Assembly: GCF_004353905.1 (NCBI RefSeq)
Contig: NZ_SMOD01000021.1
Span: 85,386 to 149,385, forward strand
Direction: 5' to 3'
Origin: Paraburkholderia guartelaensis
GTDB lineage: Bacteria > Pseudomonadota > Gammaproteobacteria > Burkholderiales > Burkholderiaceae
DNA length: 64,000 nucleotides
This document shows, in pieces, positions 25,632 to 33,855 of this stretch; the first letter of the stretch is position 1; the number at the start of each line of letters is the position of its first letter. Under the pieces are notes generated by a model that worked only from the letters and a program-made list of their open reading frames with translations, was not told the DNA's origin and did no database searches. Position numbers and translations under genes: made by a program.

Positions 25632-26249
25632 ATGAAACTCTACGGTTTTGCCGGCACGCGTTCGCAGCGCGCGCTATGGGGCCTCAAGGAAGTCGACGCC
25701 GATTTCGAATTCATCTCGGTCAATCTGCTCGAAGGCGAGCACAAGCGGCCCGAATACCTGCGCATCAATCCCGCAGGCAAGGTGCCCGTGCTGGTCGACG
25801 GCGACCGCGTGATTCCCGAATCGGCTGCAATCGTGCTGTATCTCGCGGATAAATATCCGGAGAAGGCGTTGTTGCCCACGGATCTCGACGAGCGCGCGCA
25901 GGCGTATCGCTGGACCCTGTTCGCAGTCACCGAACTGGAACAGCCGCTCTGGAGAATCACGCGGCACTCGTTCCTGTATCCACCGGAAAAGCGCAGTCCC
26001 GCCGATATCGAACTCGCGCGGGAGGACTTCAGGAGCATGGCCGCGGTGCTCGAAAAGCACCTTGAAGGACGCGAGTTCATCGTCGGCAACAAGCTCTCTG
26101 TCGCCGACTGCGTGACCGTTTATCTGATGGACTGGGCCAACGAAGTGCAACTGTTGGAAGGCTTCCCGCGTTTGCAGGCGTATCTCGAACGGCTCTACGC
26201 GCGCCCCGAGGCGCCGCAGCGCATAGCCGAAGCGCGCAAGGCCGCGTAA
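25632..26249 (+). CDS. Glutathione S-transferase family protein
   Basis: A 205-residue soluble GST. The thioredoxin-like N-domain carries GFAGTRSQRALWGLKE, a cis-proline region in NPAGKVPVLVDG and the glutathione-contact ESAAIVLYLADKYP. The all-helical C-domain has the structural NKLSVADCVTVYLMDWA motif. The N-terminal Thr9/Arg10/Ser11 would be at the active site. ATG 25632 follows GGAGG. Likely co-transcribed with the YciI-like gene under the divergent MarR regulator; the substrate is unknown. Confidence 0.88.
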   Translation: MKLYGFAGTRSQRALWGLKEVDADFEFISVNLLEGEHKRPEYLRINPAGKVPVLVDGDRVIPESAAIVLYLADKYPEKALLPTDLDERAQAYRWTLFAVTELEQPLWRITRHSFLYPPEKRSPADIELAREDFRSMAAVLEKHLEGREFIVGNKLSVADCVTVYLMDWANEVQLLEGFPRLQAYLERLYARPEAPQRIAEARKAA

Positions 26250-26257
26250 ATGGAAAA

Positions 26258-26287
26258 CGGCCCAATCGGATCTCGCCGATTGGGCCG
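26258..26287 (-). terminator. Rho-independent terminator between the GST gene and mctP
   Basis: A 12-bp perfect stem (CGGCCCAATCGG with CCGATTGGGCCG) encloses a 6-base loop. On the minus strand it is followed by GTTTTCC, so it most likely ends the mctP message; it may also stop the converging GST transcript. Confidence 0.75.
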
Positions 26288-26310
26288 CCTGGTTACCGCG
26301 TTACGCCAAA

Positions 26311-27786
26311 TCAATGCGCCCGCGCGTGCTCATGATCCACATGCGTGCGCGGCTGCGTCACCGTGCTCACCACCGCAAGCACGATCACGTTCACGAACAG
26401 CGCAAGGAAGCCGATGTTGACGTCCTTGAGCGAGTCCGGCGCGAACGGAATCAACTGAGCCACGCTTACGTGTGTGAGTGTCGTGACGATCACCACGAGC
26501 ACGCCCGCCACGATACCGCAGAACGCGCCTTGCTTCGTCACGCGATTGCGCGCGGAGAGGCTGCACACCATCGCCGGAAACAGCTGCGTGACGAAGTTGT
26601 AGCCCATCAGCAGCAGCGCGACGATGGTTTCACCGCCGTTGAGCGTGAAGCCGACCGCCACGAGCGCGATCACCGGCACGAAAATGCGCGCGAGCTTCGC
26701 GACTTGCGCGTCGTCCGCGCTCTTCGCGAGGCCGCCGCGATAGATGTCGTTGGCGAGCAGCGTCGAAGCCGTAGTGAGGATCATCGAGCCCGGCACGAGT
26801 GCGGTGAGCACGCCCGCCGCGCCGATCACGCCCACGAACCACGGATCGAACGTTTGCAGCGCGAGACGGAAGAGCGAGAGGTCGATGTCGCCGCCCTTGA
26901 GGCCCGGTACCTTGAGCACGGCCGCGAAGCCGCAGAAGAAGACGAACAGCAAGATGAGCTGATAGAGCGGCAGGATCATCGCGTTGCGGCGGAAGATGCG
27001 CTCGTTTTTCGCGGTGTAGACCGACATGAACGTATGCGGCCACATGAAGAAGCCCAGCGCCGTGAGCAGCACGGTGGACTGGAACCACGTCACGCTCTGG
27101 CCTTTCGCCGGGAACGTGAGGAAGCCGGGCTTGGCGGCGTCGATGGCGCGGAACATCTCGCTCAGGCTGCCATAGTGGTGAATCGGCAGGTAAATGCCGA
27201 GGAACACGGCGATGGCGAGAATCATCGTGTCCTTCACGACCGAGTTCCACGCGCAGCCGCGCACGCCCGAAACGATCACGTAGCACGTGACCACGGCCGC
27301 GCCGATCCAGATCGCCGCCGTGGAGGAGATCGCGCCATACGAGGCCGTCGTCACGATGATGCCGAGGCCCTTGAGCTGCAGGACGAGATACGGCACGAGC
27401 GCGAGCACGCCCACGCACGCCACCAGCACGCCCAGCGCGGGGCTCTGATACTTGCGCGCGAAGAAGTGCGGCTGGGAGACGAGCCGGTGCTGCTTGGCGA
27501 AGCGCCATACGGGCGGCAGCATCCAGTACGAGAGGATATATGCAAGCGTGCCGTAAGCCAGAATGTAGTAGACGGGCGCGCCCTTGCCATAGGCGAAGCC
27601 GCTGCCGCCGAGGAACGTGAAGGTCGTATAGATCTCGCCCGCCATCAGCAGGAACACGAACGCGGTGCCGAAGCTGCGGCCGCCCACGGCCCACTGCTCG
27701 AGATTCATGTCGTGCCCGCGGCGGGCGCGCATGCCGAGGTAGAGCGCGACGAAGGTCATCGCCGCGATGATGATGAGGGCGCTCAT
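26311..27786 (-). CDS. mctP: Monocarboxylate uptake permease MctP (sodium:solute symporter family)
   Basis: Inner-membrane transporter of 491 residues with about 13 hydrophobic helices. SSS-family features include the GGRSFGTAFVFLLMAGEIYTTFTFLG segment near the N-terminus and the WNSVVKDTMILA region. The closest characterised type is MctP, which takes up lactate, pyruvate and related acids. ATG 27786 is chosen because it overlaps the stop of the small DUF3311 gene by 4 bases, the usual arrangement for this pair. The C-terminus ends in a short His-rich tail (HVDHEHARAH). Ends at the terminator just downstream. Confidence 0.87.
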   Translation of the reverse strand: MSALIIIAAMTFVALYLGMRARRGHDMNLEQWAVGGRSFGTAFVFLLMAGEIYTTFTFLGGSGFAYGKGAPVYYILAYGTLAYILSYWMLPPVWRFAKQHRLVSQPHFFARKYQSPALGVLVACVGVLALVPYLVLQLKGLGIIVTTASYGAISSTAAIWIGAAVVTCYVIVSGVRGCAWNSVVKDTMILAIAVFLGIYLPIHHYGSLSEMFRAIDAAKPGFLTFPAKGQSVTWFQSTVLLTALGFFMWPHTFMSVYTAKNERIFRRNAMILPLYQLILLFVFFCGFAAVLKVPGLKGGDIDLSLFRLALQTFDPWFVGVIGAAGVLTALVPGSMILTTASTLLANDIYRGGLAKSADDAQVAKLARIFVPVIALVAVGFTLNGGETIVALLLMGYNFVTQLFPAMVCSLSARNRVTKQGAFCGIVAGVLVVIVTTLTHVSVAQLIPFAPDSLKDVNIGFLALFVNVIVLAVVSTVTQPRTHVDHEHARAH

Positions 27787-27998
27787 GGCCGCACCTCCGC
27801 ATCTGCTTCGCCCGAAAGCCGGTTGACCGGGTCGAGCCGGTAGACGATCCCCATGATCACCGCGGCCAGCACGACCCACATGACGATCCACGCGAGCACG
27901 AGCGGCATGCCGAGCACGAGCGGCTCGGTACGGTTGACGAACGGCACCCCTAACAGGATGCCGATAAAGGGCAAGGCAGCGAGCAACCGCAGTGACAT
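27783..27998 (-). CDS. DUF3311 small membrane protein, MctP partner
   Basis: A 71-residue protein with two predicted membrane helices (about 4-23 and 33-56) and the conserved core LPFIGILLGVPFVNRTEPLVLGMP. Small DUF3311 proteins are regularly found just before SSS-family permeases and are thought to help the large subunit. ATG 27998 has GAGGAG upstream; a longer frame up to 28175 lacks any such signal. It overlaps mctP by 4 bases. Confidence 0.85.
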   Translation of the reverse strand: MSLRLLAALPFIGILLGVPFVNRTEPLVLGMPLVLAWIVMWVVLAAVIMGIVYRLDPVNRLSGEADAEVRP

Positions 27999-28243
27999 GG
28001 CAACTCCTCTTTCATATGAGAAGAAAAGAAACGTCGCGTCGGGGTGCGAGGCAACCCACTCTATGCTTGTGACCGCGCCCCGTAAAGCTGCCAAAAATAC
28101 TAAAAGGCTTGTCGTGGATATTGGTGCAACGCGCCATTTTTTAGGGCGTCGGGCGACATCGTTCAGGCACGCCAAGCGCCGATCCGGCTACACTTCTCGC
28201 AGCCCGGCGCGCTTTTTGCGCATGCCCTTAACGGATCGACTCC

Positions 28244-28921
28244 ATGATCGAGAGCCTGATTTCAGACATCCTGTTCGGTTTCACCGGACTCATCAGCATC
28301 ATCAATCCCTTGAGCGGTGCTTTTGTTTTTCTCGATCGCACCACAACGCTTACCGACGAAGAGCGGCGCCTGCTCGCCAAACGCGTGGCGATCAACGCGT
28401 TCTTCGTGCTGGTCGGGGCGTTTTTCGTCGGCACGCCCATCCTGCATTTCTTCGGCATTTCAATGGAAGCGCTGCGTATCGGCGGGGGCCTCGCCGTAGC
28501 CGTGGCCGGCTGGCAGATGCTCAACGCGCCCGAGCCGGAGCCGCCCGCGGTCGATCATCCGGTCAAGCCCATGAGCGCGAGTTCGGCTTCCGGCAAGGCG
28601 TTTTTTCCGCTGACCATTCCGCTCACCACCGGCCCGGGCTCCATCGCCACGGCCATTGCGCTGAATGCCAACCGCACGCACAAGCTTTCGGCGTGGCTGC
28701 TATCGAGCTTCGCGTCGCTCGTGATCTCCGCGCTCGTCATGCTCGTGATCTATTACGTGTACAGCCGCGCTGCGCGGCTTTCGCAGTACCTGGGTGTGGA
28801 GGGCACGCGCGTGGCCATGCGCGTGTCGTCGTTTCTGCTCCTGTGCATCGGGGTGCAGATCATACTGACTGGCCTGACCGGCTTTCTCACGCCGATCGCC
28901 GACCTGCGCGCCGCGAAGTAG
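28244..28921 (+). CDS. MarC-family integral membrane protein
   Basis: A 225-residue protein with six predicted membrane helices. Family markers are LISIINPLSGAFVFL near the N-terminus and FFPLTIPLTTGPGSIATAIAL after the central loop. MarC proteins were once linked to multiple antibiotic resistance, but that role was not supported and no transport substrate is firmly known. The 245-base gap before it, shared with the divergent DUF3311-mctP pair, must hold both promoters; no clear operator was recognised. A polar loop at about 97-120 is richer in Pro/Glu/Ser. Confidence 0.86.
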   Translation: MIESLISDILFGFTGLISIINPLSGAFVFLDRTTTLTDEERRLLAKRVAINAFFVLVGAFFVGTPILHFFGISMEALRIGGGLAVAVAGWQMLNAPEPEPPAVDHPVKPMSASSASGKAFFPLTIPLTTGPGSIATAIALNANRTHKLSAWLLSSFASLVISALVMLVIYYVYSRAARLSQYLGVEGTRVAMRVSSFLLLCIGVQIILTGLTGFLTPIADLRAAK

Positions 28922-28976
28922 CGGCGCTTTCAAACGGGCCGGCGTACACAAGCGTCCTTACGCGAAGGAGACCATC

Positions 28977-29810
28977 ATGTGCCGCTGGCTCGCTTATAGC
29001 GGGAACCCCGTGCAACTCGAAACCGTGCTGTTTCACGCACGGCATTCGCTGATCGATCAAAGCCTGCATTCCACCAAAGGCGCGACCACCACGAATGGCG
29101 ACGGCTTCGGAATGGGCTGGTATCAGGACCCGCACGACATTCCCTACCGTTACCGCAGCGTGCATCCCGCCTGGAACGACCGCAACCTGCGCGAACTGGC
29201 GCGCGCGGTGCGTGCGCCCATGTTCGTTGCGCACATTCGCGCGGCCACGCATACGCCGGTGCAGGAAACGAACTGCCATCCGTTTCGCCACCGGCGCTGG
29301 ATCTTCGCGCACAACGGCCTGATTCGCAGCTATCCGCTGATGCGGCGCGATCTGCTGGTCGCGATCGATCCGGGCCGCTTCAATGCGCTCGAAGGGTCGA
29401 CGGATTCGGAAACGATGTTCTATCTCGCGATGACGTTCGGTCTCGAAGTCGATCCCGTTCTCGCGCTGGAACGCATGGCGGGTTTTGTCGAAGAAACCGC
29501 AAAAAAGCATGGCATCGAGCCGGCGCTCAACATGACGGTGTGCGCATGCGACGGCGAGCAGATCGTCGCCGTGCGCTATTCGAGCGAGCGCAATTCGCGC
29601 TCGCTTTTTCACACCACGGCGTTCCGGCATCTGCGCGAACTGTATCCCGATGACCCGCGCATCATTGCAGCCGGCGACGACGCATATCTGCTCGTTTCGG
29701 AGCCGCTTGGCGATGCACCCGATGTATGGGCCGAAGTGCCGGAATCGACGGCCATTGTCGTGCGCGGGCCCGAGGTCGAGTACCGGCCGTTCGTGCCGGT
29801 CGCGCCTTGA
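28977..29810 (+). CDS. Class II glutamine amidotransferase (YafJ/EgtC-like)
   Basis: A 277-residue Ntn hydrolase. The catalytic nucleophile is Cys2 of MCRWLAYSG, exposed after removal of Met1. NGDGFGMGWYQ, AHIRAATHTPVQETNCHPF and FAHNGLI are the conserved glutaminase motifs. There is no second synthetase domain, so, like YafJ and EgtC, it acts alone or on a small gamma-glutamyl substrate. AAGGAG lies before the ATG. No ergothioneine genes are near, so EgtC function is not supported by context. Confidence 0.88.
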   Translation: MCRWLAYSGNPVQLETVLFHARHSLIDQSLHSTKGATTTNGDGFGMGWYQDPHDIPYRYRSVHPAWNDRNLRELARAVRAPMFVAHIRAATHTPVQETNCHPFRHRRWIFAHNGLIRSYPLMRRDLLVAIDPGRFNALEGSTDSETMFYLAMTFGLEVDPVLALERMAGFVEETAKKHGIEPALNMTVCACDGEQIVAVRYSSERNSRSLFHTTAFRHLRELYPDDPRIIAAGDDAYLLVSEPLGDAPDVWAEVPESTAIVVRGPEVEYRPFVPVAP

Positions 29811-29847
29811 AGCACCCTAAGGCGCCTCAAGACGCCATCAGTCGACG

Positions 29848-31833
29848 TCACGCTCCGCGGCGCCTTTGCCTTGCCGCCGCGAGCGCGAGCACCTCGTCGA
29901 AGAGGGTGACGTCCACGGGCTTCACGAGATGCATCTCGAAGCCCGCTTCACGCGTGAGCTCGACATCGGCGGCCTGGCCGAAGCCCGTCATCGCGGCGAA
30001 CAGCGTGTGCTTGAGCGGCGGCAGCGCGCGCAGGGTACGCAGCGTCGCATAGCCGTCGATCTCGGGCATGGCGATGTCGATGAGCGCGGCGTCGGGCGTG
30101 AAGCCGTCCACTTCCTCGCGCGCGTGGGCGGCGCTGTAGGCTACGCGTACGTCGTGCCCTTTGAGTTCGAGCAGCATGGCGAGGCTGTCCGCCGAATCGC
30201 GGTTGTCGTCGACCACGAGCACGCGTAGCGGCGGCACGCCGGCTTCGGCCAGCGAGGCAAGCTCGGCCGGATCCGGCTCGAGCGGCGGCGGCTGCGCCGC
30301 ATGCACGCTCTCGCGCGCAAACGGCAGGCGGATCGTGAACGTGCTGCCTTTGCCCGGTCCGTCGCTCCTCGCCGAGATGGTGCCGCCATGCAGCTCGACG
30401 AGCGAGCGGCACAGCATGAGGCCGATGCCGAGACCGTTTTCCGCAGGCCCCGGCACCGAGCGGTCCTGGCTGAAGAGGCCGAAGATCGATTCGTAGGTGC
30501 CGGGCCTCAGGCCGCGGCCTTCGTCGCGCACCTGGATCTGCACGGCGCGTGCGGCGGAACGCACGTCCACGACGATGCGGCTGCCGTCGGGCGAGAACTT
30601 CGAGGCGTTGTGCAGCAGGTTCTGCAGCACCTGCACGAGGCGCGTGTGATCGCCCGTCATGGTGAGCGTCTCGTCGGGCATCTGCACGTCCACGTGCTGG
30701 CCGCGGGCCGAGGTGAAGGGCTGCGCCGCGTCGATGGCGTGCGCGACCACTTCGCGCAGATCGAGCTGCGCCTCGCGCAACTCGATTTTGCCCGAGGTGA
30801 TGCGCCCGACGTCGAGCAGGTCGTCCACGAGCCGCGTGAGGTGCACGATCTGGCGGTCGATCATGTCGCGCGCGCGCTCGATGTCAGGGCTCGGCGCATC
30901 CATGAGGCGCATCGTGGCCACGGCGTTGCGCACCGGCGCGAGCGGGTTGCGCAGTTCGTGCGCGAGCAAGGCGAGAAATTGCTTCATCTGCTCGCTCGAA
31001 TGCTCGAGTTCATCGGTGCGGCGGCTTTCGGTCATGTCGCGCGTGACCTTGGCGAAACCCGTGAGCTTGCCGTGGCCGTCGTGCACCGCGGTGAGCGTGA
31101 CGTTGGCCCAGAACATCGAACCGTCCTTGCGCACGCGCCAGCCCTCGGTCACGACCCGGCCCAACTCCTTCGCGCGGCGCAGGTCGCGTTCGGGCTGACC
31201 GGTGGCGAGCTCGTCGGGCGGATAGAACACGGAAAAATGCTGGCCGACGATCTCGGCCGGGCGGTAGCCCTTCAGGTTGGTCGCGCCGGAGTTCCAGCTC
31301 ACCACGTGGCCCTGCGGATCAAGCATGAACATCGCGTAGTCGCTCGCGCTTTCCACGAGCAGGCGAAAGCGCTCTTCAGAAAGGCGCAGCGCCTCGACCT
31401 GGCGGCGTTCGGCGGTGAGGTCGCGCGTGACCTTTGCGAAGCCGGAGAGCGAGCCGTCGCGATCGCGCAGCGCCGTGATGACGACGTTGGCCCAGAACAT
31501 CGAGCCGTCCTTGCGCACGCGCCACCCTTCGTCGTTGAAGCGTCCGTGCAGCGCGGCCTGCTCCAGTTCGTGTTCGGGCCAGCGGCGCGCGTTGGCTTCG
31601 TCGGTGTAAAAGCGCGAGAAATGCTGGCCGATGATCTCGTGCGGCTCATAGCCTTTGATGCGGGCCGCGCCGCGATTCCAGCTCACGATGTAGCCGTGCG
31701 GGTCGAGCAGGAAGATCGCGTAGGCCTCGATCGGCTCCACGAGCGCTTCGAAGCGGCGCTCGTTGTGGCTTTCGGCGGCGGTCTGCGGGGCGATGCCGGA
31801 GTCGGGCGTCGTCATGGTCCTCGGGTCTGTCAT
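29848..31833 (-). CDS. Soluble PAS-PAS hybrid histidine kinase with C-terminal receiver
   Basis: A 661-residue cytoplasmic sensor kinase without membrane helices. Two near-duplicate PAS domains (about 25-145 and 150-270) share the WRVRKDGSMFWAN and GFAKVTRD stretches. HisKA follows with His292 in ALLAHELRNPLAP. The ATPase domain shows NLLHNASKFS and GLGIGLMLCRSLVELHGG. A receiver domain from about 536 has Asp542/543, phospho-site Asp586 and Lys638. PAS motifs of this kind often bind a flavin or haem, but the sensed cue cannot be read. No DNA-binding output is fused, so a phosphotransfer partner is expected elsewhere. Confidence 0.9.
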   Translation of the reverse strand: MTDPRTMTTPDSGIAPQTAAESHNERRFEALVEPIEAYAIFLLDPHGYIVSWNRGAARIKGYEPHEIIGQHFSRFYTDEANARRWPEHELEQAALHGRFNDEGWRVRKDGSMFWANVVITALRDRDGSLSGFAKVTRDLTAERRQVEALRLSEERFRLLVESASDYAMFMLDPQGHVVSWNSGATNLKGYRPAEIVGQHFSVFYPPDELATGQPERDLRRAKELGRVVTEGWRVRKDGSMFWANVTLTAVHDGHGKLTGFAKVTRDMTESRRTDELEHSSEQMKQFLALLAHELRNPLAPVRNAVATMRLMDAPSPDIERARDMIDRQIVHLTRLVDDLLDVGRITSGKIELREAQLDLREVVAHAIDAAQPFTSARGQHVDVQMPDETLTMTGDHTRLVQVLQNLLHNASKFSPDGSRIVVDVRSAARAVQIQVRDEGRGLRPGTYESIFGLFSQDRSVPGPAENGLGIGLMLCRSLVELHGGTISARSDGPGKGSTFTIRLPFARESVHAAQPPPLEPDPAELASLAEAGVPPLRVLVVDDNRDSADSLAMLLELKGHDVRVAYSAAHAREEVDGFTPDAALIDIAMPEIDGYATLRTLRALPPLKHTLFAAMTGFGQAADVELTREAGFEMHLVKPVDVTLFDEVLALAAARQRRRGA

Positions 31834-31904
31834 AGGGCCTGTTCACAAGATTGACAGGCTCTGGCCTCTTGAATGGACGGCCCGCGCGCAGCGGGCGCCG
31901 CAGC

Positions 31905-32864
31905 TTACCACGCGCGCTGCCCTGAGCGGTCGTACTTTTCGGCCATTGCCGGAATGCCTGCGCGCACGTGGCGTTCCGCGCGACGCACCTGGCGGGTGAG
32001 CAGCACGACGTGCGGCGGCACCACGCGGCGTGCGCGCAACGTCCAGAACGCGCCACGCAGCAGCGCCACGCCCGCCGGCCCGAGCGAGCGCTCGCGCGCG
32101 AACACGGCGAGCGCGCGGCCGGTTGCCGCGATCGCATCGCGCGCGGGCAGGCGCATCCAGGCCACCCAGGCGGTGTTGCGCGCGAGCGCGCATTGCTGCG
32201 CACGCGTGAACCAGCGGTAAAGCGGTTCGCGATGCGCGATCGCCTGCTCGCAATAGATGATCTGGTGGCCGGCCGAAAGCATGTCGAGCGCGGCCAGCTC
32301 CTCGGCGCCGCCGTGTGAAAGCCGCTCCTCGTAACCGCCGAGCGCGCGGAACACGGCCGCGCGGAAAATGCACGCGCCGGCCATGAAGTTCGCGAGCGCC
32401 GGCCCGGCCTCGCTCTCCGCGCCAGGCGACGTGGCGGCGAGCATCAGGCAGGCGGGGTGAATTTCGCGCTCGTCGCCGCTCACCACGCGCGCGTTGAGCA
32501 CGGCCACCTGTGCGTGGGCGTCGAGCAGTTGCGCCGCGCGCACGAGCGCGCCGGGCGCGAACCAGGTGCTGTCGTCGCAGCACGCGACATAGTCGGTGCG
32601 CGCGAGCAGCACGGCGCGATTGAAGCCGGCCATGCCGTGGTCGCCCAGCGACTGGACGATGCGCACTTGCGGAAATAGCGACGCCAGCAGGGAGACGGTG
32701 GAATCGGTGGAGCCGTTGTCGGCCACGATGACGTCGGGGTGTTCGGGAAGGGCGGTGAGGCGCGCGACGGTATCGATGATTTGACGCACATGATTGCGCG
32801 TGAGGACGACCACCGTCACGCGCGGCGCGCTGGGAGTTCCGGGGGCATGGGCGGAGTCGTTCAT
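31905..32864 (-). CDS. Family 2 glycosyltransferase
   Basis: A 319-residue GT-A fold enzyme. It begins with VTVVVLTRNHVRQIIDTVARL, followed by DVIVADNGSTDST (nucleotide-sugar binding) and the metal-binding acidic CCDDSTWF. The later GGYEERLSHGGAEELAALDML segment supplies the catalytic acidic region. No membrane helix is evident. The gene is not in a polysaccharide cluster; neighbours are a kinase and a HAD phosphatase, so the acceptor is unknown. The 208 bases upstream hold no recognised gene. Confidence 0.83.
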   Translation of the reverse strand: MNDSAHAPGTPSAPRVTVVVLTRNHVRQIIDTVARLTALPEHPDVIVADNGSTDSTVSLLASLFPQVRIVQSLGDHGMAGFNRAVLLARTDYVACCDDSTWFAPGALVRAAQLLDAHAQVAVLNARVVSGDEREIHPACLMLAATSPGAESEAGPALANFMAGACIFRAAVFRALGGYEERLSHGGAEELAALDMLSAGHQIIYCEQAIAHREPLYRWFTRAQQCALARNTAWVAWMRLPARDAIAATGRALAVFARERSLGPAGVALLRGAFWTLRARRVVPPHVVLLTRQVRRAERHVRAGIPAMAEKYDRSGQRAW

Positions 32865-33072
32865 CGCAGCAGGCGGCGAAAGCCAGCCGGTGAGTTGTCG
32901 AATTGACCTATGTCAGCATACGCCGATGGCGCGCGACATGCAGTACATGACGTGCGCCAGAGGCGGGGCGGCGCAGCGGCGGTGCTGCACTGCACAGATG
33001 AGCGATGCGCAATTTTCGCGCCGCGTCCGGCGGCGCGCGCGCAATCAGTCCGATCCGCGGCTCGATCAGCGC

Positions 33073-33756
33073 TCAGTCGCGAGCGCAGACTTCGTCAAGG
33101 TGGTCGAGCAGGTCGGCGGGATCTTCGTACACACGCAGAGCGCCCGCGCGTTGCAGTTCCTCGGTGCCGTAGCCTCCCGATTGCAGGCCGATGCCGAGCG
33201 CGCGGCAGCGCTGGGCCGCGAGCATGTCCCAGACGCTGTCGCCCACCACGAGGCAGCGCTCGATCGGCACGTTCAACCGCAGCGCCGCGGCGATGAAAAG
33301 ATCCGGGTCGGGCTTGGCGTGACGCACTTCGTCGCGCGTGACCACCGTCGAGACGGATGGGTCCACGCCGAGCGCCTGCAAGTTCACGGACGCCGTGGCG
33401 AGCCGCCCGCTCGTGGCGATTGCCCAGGGCACCTGTGCGGCGGTGAGCGTGTCGAGCAGCGCGCGAGCGCCCGGCAGCGGGCGTACCTGGTCGGCGTGGC
33501 GGCGATAGGCGTCGGCGTGTAGTTTTTGCAAGCGCGCGATGCGCTCGGGCGCGATCGACTCATGCGCCTCGTGCGTCTCGCGCAGCAACTGGTTCATGAA
33601 GAGCCCGCCGCTCATGCCGATGCGCCGGTGAATGCGCCACACCGAAAGCTCGATGCCGTCCGCGTCGAGTGCTTGCTTCCATGCGAGCACATGTTGATAA
33701 ACGCTGTCGACGAGCGTGCCGTCGAGGTCGAACAAAAAGGCCGTTTCGTTGCGCAT
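33073..33756 (-). CDS. HAD-superfamily hydrolase (phosphoglycolate phosphatase-like)
   Basis: A 227-residue phosphatase. All four HAD motifs are present: DLDGTLVDS with the nucleophile and acid aspartates, the serine in ATSGRLA, the lysine in RHAKPDPDLF, and GDSVWDM. The helical cap lies between motifs I and II, as in beta-phosphoglucomutase/phosphoglycolate phosphatase relatives. ATG 33756 is chosen because AAAGGAGCC lies just upstream. The substrate is not predictable. It precedes, on the same strand, a periplasmic trehalase gene's end by 100 bases, so a sugar phosphate is conceivable but only by context. Confidence 0.87.
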   Translation of the reverse strand: MRNETAFLFDLDGTLVDSVYQHVLAWKQALDADGIELSVWRIHRRIGMSGGLFMNQLLRETHEAHESIAPERIARLQKLHADAYRRHADQVRPLPGARALLDTLTAAQVPWAIATSGRLATASVNLQALGVDPSVSTVVTRDEVRHAKPDPDLFIAAALRLNVPIERCLVVGDSVWDMLAAQRCRALGIGLQSGGYGTEELQRAGALRVYEDPADLLDHLDEVCARD

Positions 33757-33855
33757 GGGTGGCTCCTTTTGCAGCACGACGATCGCGCTGCGGTGGCGCA
33801 AAAAGTGTACGCCGCGCGCGCATGGCGTGCGCCGCGGTGGGCTTGCGGCGTCGCT

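Noticed and set aside
30301..31854. Plus-strand 517-codon frame opposite the PAS hybrid kinase
   Set aside because: No recognisable domain and shadow-type composition; the kinase on the minus strand has every expected motif.
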